8,644 nt of DNA from Spirochaetia bacterium. Its GTDB lineage: Bacteria; Spirochaetota; Spirochaetia; Treponematales; Breznakiellaceae. Below, piece after piece: positions 4,598 through 8,644 of this stretch. The position numbers and the translations under genes are program-made. The stretch covers positions 1 to 8,644 of the forward strand of contig BNUW01000105.1 in assembly GCA_025997655.1 (NCBI GenBank), written 5' to 3'. Numbering within the stretch: position 1 is the first letter of the stretch; every line of letters starts with the position of its first letter. Below the pieces are notes generated by a model. That model searched no databases, was not told the origin of the DNA, and was given only the letters and a program-made list of their open reading frames with translations.

Positions 4598-6505
4598 ATG
4601 ACCCACGATAAGTCTATTCACATCTTGAGTGAAGAGGAAACTGAAAAACTCATTGCCCAGTTTGACCGGGAGTCGAATGTGCGGCGGTTTTCCGGCGTTC
4701 CAAACATTATTATCAAGGGCCTCCTGATCCTTTTTACCATCTATGTGTTTGTGGTCACCCTGGTGATATCCCTGCCGGAACAGGTCAGGCGGAGCGCCTT
4801 CCTGGGGATACTGGTGTTCATCGGGTACCTCCTCTACCCTATCCGGCGGGGCATGACCAAGCATGAAAACCGCATAGCCTGGTACGACATCCTCCTGGGG
4901 ACCCTGGGGGCCATTGCATTCTTCTATTATGTGGTGAATTTCCAGGTCATCGTAGGCCGGGCAGTTTTATTACAGCCCCTGGATATGGTTATGGGGGTCA
5001 TAGGGATAGTCATCCTGGCGGAGCTCTGCCGCCGGGTGGTGGGGATTCCCATCCTGGTGGTGGCGGCGGGGTTTATTACCTACGCCTTTGCGGCGGGGTT
5101 TTCCCTGCGCCGGGTGGTGCATCAGCTTTTCTATACCACCGACGGTATTATCGGAACCCCCATCGGGGTCTGCTCCACCTTTATCGTGCTCTTCATTTTC
5201 CTGGCGTCCTTTCTGGAAAAGTCCGGGATTGCCACCTTCTTTATCGACCTGGCCAATTCCATAGCAGGGTTCGCCTCCGGGGGGCCCGCCAAGGTGGCGG
5301 TCATCGCCAGCGCCCTTGAGGGGATGTACTCCGGCAGTTCCGTGGCCAACACGGTGGGTTCCGGCAGCGTCACCATTCCGGTGATGAAGAAGACCGGGTA
5401 TAAGCCGGAATTCGCCGCAGCGGTGGAAGCCGCCGCCTCCACCGGGGGCCAGATCATGCCCCCCATCATGGGGGCCGCCGCGTTCCTCATGGCGGAACTG
5501 ACCAATATCCCCTACGCGGTGATCGCCGTTTCGGCCATCCTGCCGGCGATGCTCTACTTTACGGGGATCTTCCTGATGATCCACTTTGAGGCGAAAAAAC
5601 TGGGCTTGAAGGGGCTTCCCAAGGAGGAAATCCCCCATTTCTGGAAGCTCTTCATCGCCAAGGGCTACCTCTTTCTCCCGGTGGTCATCCTGGTGGCCCT
5701 GATGAGCTGGGGAAAGACCCCGGCCTATGCGGCCTGTTTCGCCATCCTGGCAGCGGTGGTGGTGAGCTTCTTTCGGAAGGAAACCCGGTTTACCCCGGCT
5801 TCTTTTGTGGACGCCCTCTGCGGCGGGTCCCGGAATACCATTGGGGTGGCCATGGCCTGCGCCATCGCGGGGATCGTGGTGGGGATCGTCTCCCTCACCG
5901 GTCTGGGGCAGGTGCTTATCTCGGTGCTCCTCTCGGTGGCCAATAACAGCCTCTTCCTGGCCCTGGTCCTGACCATGGTTGCCTGCCTTATCCTGGGGAT
6001 GGGGATTCCCACCACGGCCAACTACGTGATCATGGCCACCATCACCGCCCCCATCGTGGTACGCATGGGGGTGCCGGTCCTGGCGGCCCATATGTTCGTG
6101 TTCTACTTCGGGATTGTGGCGGACATTACCCCCCCGGTGGCCCTGGCAGCCTATGCGGGGGCGGCGATTGCCAAGGCAAACCCCATTAAGACCGGGGTCA
6201 CCGCCACACGCCTCGCGATCACCGCCTTTATCATCCCCTATATTTTTGTCTTCAGCCCCTCAATGCTCTTTATCGACACCACGGTTCCGGAGGTTATCCG
6301 TATCATAATCACCTCCGTTATTGGCATGTTCGGCCTTTCGGCAGGACTGGAAGGGTATATGCGCCGCCACATTGCTCTCCCCCTGCGGCTCCTCCTCATT
6401 GCCGGGGGCTTGCTCCTGATACACCCGGGCCTCTTGACCGATGTCGTCGGCTTAGTGCTGATCGCCATTGTTACGGTGACCCAGTACATGGGTAAAAAAC
6501 GATGA
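4598..6505 (+). CDS. TRAP transporter permease, fused 4TM (DctQ-like) and 12TM (DctM-like) subunits
   Basis: This 635-residue inner-membrane protein carries both TRAP permease parts in one chain, the usual form in TAXI systems. It uses an ion gradient to import the substrate delivered by the binding protein. A cytoplasmic N-terminus (~1-38) is followed by four hydrophobic segments (the small subunit) and then the large-subunit domain. Conserved blocks include G-M-Y-S-G-S-S-V-A-N-T (~243), E-A-A-A-S-T-G-G-Q-I-M-P-P-I-M-G (~277-293), L-G-M-G-I-P-T-T-A-N-Y-V (~465-476) and D-I-T-P-P-V-A-L-A-A-Y-A-G-A-A (~508-522). Extra hydrophobic segments close the C-terminus. ATG 4598 is chosen because AGGAGG at 4585-4590 gives 7-nt spacing; ATG 4592, six bases earlier, would be only 1 nt from it. 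The stop overlaps the next start in ATGA. Confidence 0.95.
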   Translation: MTHDKSIHILSEEETEKLIAQFDRESNVRRFSGVPNIIIKGLLILFTIYVFVVTLVISLPEQVRRSAFLGILVFIGYLLYPIRRGMTKHENRIAWYDILLGTLGAIAFFYYVVNFQVIVGRAVLLQPLDMVMGVIGIVILAELCRRVVGIPILVVAAGFITYAFAAGFSLRRVVHQLFYTTDGIIGTPIGVCSTFIVLFIFLASFLEKSGIATFFIDLANSIAGFASGGPAKVAVIASALEGMYSGSSVANTVGSGSVTIPVMKKTGYKPEFAAAVEAAASTGGQIMPPIMGAAAFLMAELTNIPYAVIAVSAILPAMLYFTGIFLMIHFEAKKLGLKGLPKEEIPHFWKLFIAKGYLFLPVVILVALMSWGKTPAYAACFAILAAVVVSFFRKETRFTPASFVDALCGGSRNTIGVAMACAIAGIVVGIVSLTGLGQVLISVLLSVANNSLFLALVLTMVACLILGMGIPTTANYVIMATITAPIVVRMGVPVLAAHMFVFYFGIVADITPPVALAAYAGAAIAKANPIKTGVTATRLAITAFIIPYIFVFSPSMLFIDTTVPEVIRIIITSVIGMFGLSAGLEGYMRRHIALPLRLLLIAGGLLLIHPGLLTDVVGLVLIAIVTVTQYMGKKR

Positions 6506-7182
6506 CCAGGGGCATCCTTATCGCCGGTAATGAATCTACCCTTTCCGCAGCAATTGCGGCGGAGGCGGGTAAACGGGCGGAACATTTTTGCGCCGCCCTT
6601 ATTCCCTACCCTTTGGAACGCCGGCAGCCTGCTCCCCCGGCAGGACCGGGGCTTGTTCCCCTTGCCTGGAACCCCGGCAGCCCCGTTTCCGCCCGTACCC
6701 TGACGCTGGCTGCGGAAAACCAATTGGGGCAGATCACCGAAGCTATTCTGGTGTGTACGCCCCCGACGGTACGGAAGAACGCGGCGGATTTGAATCCCGC
6801 CAATATCGAGATTATTGTAAACAATTGCATCAAGGGCTGGTTTTTTCTGGTAAAGGAACTGGCCGCGGTTTTTAAGGCCCGTAAAACGGGAACCCTGGCG
6901 CTGGTGCTTTCCGATACCTCAGGCGGGGGCGGACGGGACGACCCGGACCTTATCGGCCCCTCGGTGTCCGCCTCCTTCCATGCCTTTGCCCAGGGGCTTA
7001 TGGCGTCATCCCAAAACGAACCCTACGATGTGTACGGGGTTGCCGTTCCTACGGGGGATGATACTAACGCGGGGGCCTTTGTGTTTAAGATTATCGAAGA
7101 GGGGGGCAGCGGAGCTTTGGTCCGACGAAACGCCGGGAAGTGGCATAAGTTCGGGAGCCGGCTGCCTTTTTTAGGGCGGTAA
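6502..7182 (+). CDS. Degenerate SDR-like (Rossmann fold) protein of unknown function
   Basis: This 226-residue protein, fourth gene of the TRAP operon, starts at ATG 6502 in the ATGA overlap with the permease stop. Its outline follows short-chain dehydrogenases. G-I-L-I-A-G-N-E-S-T-L-S-A-A-I-A-A-E (4-21) sits where TGxxxGxG normally is. V-N-N-C-I-K-G-W-F-F-L-V-K-E-L (106-120) resembles the 'vN..g.f.l.k' helix, and G-T-L-A-L-V-L-S-D-T-S-G (130-141) resembles the strand ending in the catalytic Ser. The cofactor glycines are absent, and the YxxxK position appears to be S-F-H-A-F-A-Q (158-164). It is therefore unlikely to work as an ordinary NAD(P) oxidoreductase. It may have a structural or regulatory role with the transporter or its substrate. 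The fold assignment is an inference from pattern only. Confidence 0.6.
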   Translation: MTRGILIAGNESTLSAAIAAEAGKRAEHFCAALIPYPLERRQPAPPAGPGLVPLAWNPGSPVSARTLTLAAENQLGQITEAILVCTPPTVRKNAADLNPANIEIIVNNCIKGWFFLVKELAAVFKARKTGTLALVLSDTSGGGGRDDPDLIGPSVSASFHAFAQGLMASSQNEPYDVYGVAVPTGDDTNAGAFVFKIIEEGGSGALVRRNAGKWHKFGSRLPFLGR

Positions 7183-7196
7183 GAAGAAGGCCGCCC

Positions 7197-7227
7197 TCGC
7201 CGGATTATCCGGTAACGGCGATTTTTT
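7197..7227 (+). terminator. Rho-independent terminator of the TRAP operon
   Basis: TCGCCG (7197-7202) pairs with CGGCGA (7216-7221) around a 13-nt loop and is followed by six T (7222-7227). It lies 15 nt after the stop of the SDR-like gene. The T tract and right arm also encode the last codons of the convergent minus-strand gene. A GC hairpin just before it (GGGCGG 7174-7179 with CCGCCC 7191-7196) may assist. Confidence 0.65.
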
Positions 7228-7435
7228 CCCGCACCAGTTCACCAATGATCTCTACAGGGGTTTTGTGTTCGGCTTCACAGGCGGAACGAATGTAGGCGGC
7301 GGAAAGGTCATCCACCGGCATCAAGCGCCGGGTTCGATTTGCGAAAAAACCGCCTTCATTGGGTCCCACTTTGGGGATATGGGTGGTGTAGTATTCGTCC
7401 AAAGCGGCGGCTTCTGCATCGGTTAAGTCTTTCAT
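7205..7435 (-). CDS. Small antitoxin-like protein, unknown family
   Basis: This 76-residue soluble protein is not a family I can name. The start is ATG 7435: the SD AGGAG lies 6 nt before it but only 3 nt before ATG 7438, which would add one Met. An acidic N-terminus (KDLTDAEAAALDEYY) is followed by a Gly/Phe/Arg stretch (EGGFFANRTRRL). The C-terminal helical part (LSAAYIRSACEAEHKTPVEIIGELVREKIA) has the 'tp.eiI.elvrekl' look of small antitoxin dimerisation or RHH segments. Seven nt upstream ends a decayed reading frame that resembles the C-terminus of a small toxin-type protein. The pair may once have been a toxin-antitoxin operon. This function is inferred and tentative. Confidence 0.65.
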   Translation of the reverse strand: MKDLTDAEAAALDEYYTTHIPKVGPNEGGFFANRTRRLMPVDDLSAAYIRSACEAEHKTPVEIIGELVREKIAVTG

Positions 7436-7444
7436 CATGTTCTC

Positions 7445-7617
7445 CTATCGGTTTAGCAATGCCATAAGTGGCTTGCGCGCCGGCATGGCGTGAAATACGT
7501 TAATGCGGTTCTCGTTGATGATGTTATACATTATTTCAAGCAGGTTACGCTTCCCGGAGGGGAAGAAAAGAAATGGTAATCCCTTCCTCCCCTCTGCGCT
7601 TACGCCATTTGCACTCT
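7445..7617 (-). pseudogene. C-terminal remnant of a lost gene, possibly a small toxin
   Basis: On the minus strand, one frame ending at TAG 7445-7447 stays open back to about 7617 and reads like real protein: F-P-S-G-K-R-N-L-L-E-I-M-Y-N, then N-R-I-N-V-F-H-A-M-P-A-R-K-P. No start codon with an SD exists in this stretch. The first ATG (7531) would give only 28 residues, and an in-frame stop lies just beyond 7617. It looks like the tail of a gene whose front was lost when it was joined to the retropepsin-like gene's 3' end. The ending 'r.n.FHAMPARK' and the position before an antitoxin-like gene suggest a BrnT-like or similar small toxin, but I cannot confirm the family. Confidence 0.5.
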
Positions 7618-7624
7618 CATGGCG

Positions 7625-8038
7625 TTACTTTAACGTATGCAGTATTTGATCGCCATGGGCGCCGACCACCTCTTCCAGACGGGGGTTGACCATTAAGTCC
7701 ATGGCCTCAAGGGGGATTGCGCCCAGCAATACTTCGTCGGCGCCGGGTACCACGAGGGCGTCACAGGTTGCGCTGCGGTTCTTCCAGATAACTTCCACCG
7801 GGCCCGCAAGGTTATAAACCGCCACGGTGCCATCGGCAAGGGTACCTGTCTCGGTTTTGATTATCCGGAGCCCCAGTTTTTCACGGGTGGCAGGGTCGAT
7901 GACCAGGGTCCACGCGCCGGTGTTGACCAGCGCTCGAATAGTGGTTTGACGGATTTCCTGTTCCTTGATGTGTCCGTCCTGTGATCTGATCATGTCAGCC
8001 GTGTTTTTCAAGGTGATTTCGGTTCGTACTAATGACAT
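7625..8038 (-). CDS. Retropepsin-like (clan AA) aspartyl protease homologue with Asp-to-Asn at the active site
   Basis: This 137-residue protein matches the small bacterial clan AA aspartic protease family. The active-site strand reads A-L-V-N-T-G-A-W-T-L-V-I-D, where the family has D-T/S-G. Downstream are the typical L-A-D-G-T, V-E-V-I-W-K-N-R and the second hydrophobic-hydrophobic-Gly motif E-V-L-L-G-A-I-P-L-E-A-M-D-L. It then ends in a V-G-A-H-G-D tail. The catalytic Asp is Asn (codon AAC at 7926-7928, minus strand), one transition from GAC, so the protein is probably inactive as a protease. ATG 8038 is chosen because GAGGAG lies 6 nt upstream; ATG 8056 has no SD and sits next to a -10 box. 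Substrates of this family in bacteria are unknown, and the genes often accompany toxin-antitoxin or mobile regions. Confidence 0.85.
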   Translation of the reverse strand: MSLVRTEITLKNTADMIRSQDGHIKEQEIRQTTIRALVNTGAWTLVIDPATREKLGLRIIKTETGTLADGTVAVYNLAGPVEVIWKNRSATCDALVVPGADEVLLGAIPLEAMDLMVNPRLEEVVGAHGDQILHTLK

Positions 8039-8056
8039 AAAAGACTCCTCATTCAT

Positions 8057-8062
8057 AGTATA
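8057..8062 (-). promoter_or_regulatory. Candidate -10 box for the retropepsin-like gene
   Basis: On the minus strand TATACT (5 of 6 matches) lies 18 nt before the preferred ATG 8038, beyond the SD. No convincing -35 is seen at the normal distance. RNA would start near 8050, after ATG 8056, which supports the shorter reading frame. Confidence 0.35.
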
Positions 8063-8111
8063 CCGTGTTTAACGAAGTGAACACCAGTTACCATGTCCAG
8101 CCCCCCCGCAC

Positions 8112-8142
8112 AAAAAAAGCCCGGTCTATTACTAAACCGGGC
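8112..8142 (-). terminator. Rho-independent terminator, minus strand
   Basis: On the minus strand GCCCGGT (complement of 8136-8142) pairs perfectly with ACCGGGC (complement of 8119-8125) around a 10-nt loop and is followed by seven T (complement of 8112-8118). It closes the two-gene small membrane-protein unit and insulates the retropepsin-like gene, which must have its own promoter. Confidence 0.88.
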
Positions 8143-8199
8143 CGGACAAACTTACGGTCTGATACTTTTGTTGCCGCTTATTCCGGCGATCCCGCCTGT

Positions 8200-8229
8200 A
8201 TTATACCCCTGTGCTAGCGGGTATGTTTA
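8200..8229 (-). promoter_or_regulatory. Possible promoter for a short untranslated RNA
   Basis: The minus strand carries a perfect TATAAT (complement of 8200-8205) preceded after 18 nt by TAAACA (complement of 8224-8229, 4 of 6). RNA from here would begin near 8193 and end at the terminator at 8112-8142, about 80 nt with no coding capacity. The -35 overlaps the end of the 29-residue gene. This may be chance. Confidence 0.3.
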
Positions 8230-8303
8230 ATCTGGTATGCAAGGACAAATCCGGCAATCCAGAGAGGAAGCATCACCAGCACAATTCCAACAAAATACAC
8301 CAT
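8214..8303 (-). CDS. 29-residue single-span membrane protein
   Basis: This short frame starts at ATG 8303 and ends at TAG 8214-8216. The product is almost one transmembrane helix (residues 2-23, VYFVGIVLVMLPLWIAGFVLAY) followed by a basic tail (QIKHTR), so the C-terminus is probably cytoplasmic. Its SD, AAGGAG, is formed by the last two codons (Lys-Glu) of the upstream gene, 6 nt before the ATG and directly before that gene's TAA. This arrangement argues for real, coupled translation. I do not recognise a family. Small one-span proteins often regulate a larger membrane partner, and the obvious partner is the adjacent two-span protein. A strong terminator follows downstream. Confidence 0.65.
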   Translation of the reverse strand: MVYFVGIVLVMLPLWIAGFVLAYQIKHTR

Positions 8304-8306
8304 AGT

Positions 8307-8534
8307 TTACTCCTTCGTAATGGCTAGAAGTATAATACCCAGCACAATAAGCAATAGGCTGGTAGCAAAACCGCCTATCAGCAACGCTAGTGGCTTGATA
8401 TCCCCGCGAAGAACACCACCCAAGGCTATGCTACCCAATACCAGTTTACCGATATCAATCGACACTTTTCCAATGTCGATGATAATCTCACGTTTTTTAC
8501 GCCTTTTTGCGGTCCTTATTTCCATCTCATCCAT
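8307..8534 (-). CDS. Small two-span membrane protein of unknown function
   Basis: The preferred product is 75 residues. A charged, basic N-terminus (EIRTAKRRKKREI) leads to an amphipathic stretch (IDIGKVSIDIGKL) and two hydrophobic segments, roughly LVLGSIALGGVL and LALLIGGFATSLLLIVLGIILLAI, ending in T-K-E. The general plan recalls DUF6722-type small membrane proteins, but that is a loose resemblance only. The start is uncertain. The frame is open to TTG 8585, but that extension has no SD and runs through a strong terminator-like hairpin at 8547-8580. ATG 8534 is therefore favoured, with ATG 8525 (weak GGA upstream) also possible. The last codons supply the SD of the following 29-residue gene, so the two are an operon. 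Confidence 0.6.
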   Translation of the reverse strand: MDEMEIRTAKRRKKREIIIDIGKVSIDIGKLVLGSIALGGVLRGDIKPLALLIGGFATSLLLIVLGIILLAITKE

Positions 8535-8546
8535 ACGCCGGAGAAG

Positions 8547-8582
8547 AAAAGGCTTGGGGGCAAAGGTCTCCAAGCCTTTTTT
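8547..8582. terminator. Bidirectional terminator-like hairpin
   Basis: AAAAGGCTTGG (8547-8557) pairs perfectly with CCAAGCCTTTT (8570-8580), 11 bp around a 12-nt loop. On the plus strand it runs into TTTTTT (8577-8582); on the minus strand it ends in TTTT-C-TT. It can stop transcription in both directions. It lies just upstream of the two-span membrane protein gene, so it may end a minus-strand gene beyond the window or act as an attenuator in that gene's leader. Confidence 0.6.
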
Positions 8583-8608
8583 CAAGGTGGCGATGTTTTG
8601 TCGTTTGT

Positions 8609-8637
8609 TTGACTTTACCTCGGTTGTGTGGTATGAT
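8609..8637 (+). promoter_or_regulatory. Strong sigma-70 promoter reading out of the right edge
   Basis: TTGACT (8609-8614, 5 of 6), a 17-nt spacer and TATGAT (8632-8637, 5 of 6) with an extended -10 TGG (8629-8631) make the best promoter in the window. RNA would start near 8643-8644, so its gene lies outside to the right. Confidence 0.7.
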
Positions 8638-8644
8638 AGACGTA

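Noticed and set aside
4970..6091. Minus-strand 373-residue open frame opposite the TRAP permease
   Set aside because: Its His/Gly/Asp/Pro-rich composition is typical of the antisense of a hydrophobic, GC-rich gene; the plus strand has conserved TRAP motifs throughout.
7174..7196. GGGCGG...CCGCCC hairpin as a terminator by itself
   Set aside because: No T tract follows on either strand; at most it assists the terminator immediately downstream.
8039..8056. Longer start (ATG 8056) of the retropepsin-like gene
   Set aside because: It has no SD and is adjacent to the likely -10 box, while ATG 8038 has GAGGAG at 6-nt spacing.

Overview
The window looks like a spirochaete chromosome, most likely a Treponema-type organism such as a termite-gut species. 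This is an inference from an overlapping LCP/LytR_C-rsfS gene pair, a TAXI-type TRAP transporter and moderately high GC with bacterial SD signals; no rRNA or other taxonomic marker is present. Most of the window is ordinary chromosome, with accessory-type small genes around 1989-2673 and 7197-8585.

Left part (1-1976): the 3' portion of a cell-envelope LCP (LytR-CpsA-Psr) protein with a LytR_C domain overlaps rsfS, the ribosome silencing factor. A convergent minus-strand gene encodes a tiny protein that is about four-fifths Asp/Glu. A plus-strand single-domain cupin follows.

Middle (1973-2916): a vapBC-like toxin-antitoxin operon (RHH antitoxin, PIN toxin, 23-nt overlap) has a clear promoter whose -10 box lies inside a near-perfect 25-bp palindrome. 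Two tRNA genes follow, Asp(GTC) and Pro(CGG), with a terminator-like hairpin directly abutting the 5' end of tRNA-Pro.

Transport operon (3020-7182): a periplasmic TAXI solute-binding protein, a DUF1850 membrane-anchored protein, a fused 4TM/12TM TRAP permease and a degenerate short-chain-dehydrogenase-like protein. The last two overlap by ATGA. A palindromic array of 'CACGGAT' units sits between the binding protein and the DUF1850 gene. The operon ends in a terminator that lies inside the 3' end of a convergent gene.

Right part (7197-8644): minus-strand small genes. They are an antitoxin-like 76-aa protein preceded by the decayed C-terminal remnant of another gene, a retropepsin-like protein whose catalytic Asp is replaced by Asn, and a two-gene unit of small membrane proteins (one of only 29 aa) ending in a strong terminator. 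At the right edge a near-consensus plus-strand promoter reads out of the window. I did not find a convincing new multi-gene system. The most interesting items are the poly-acidic protein, the D-to-N retropepsin homologue, the toxin-like remnant and the unannotated 29-aa membrane peptide.
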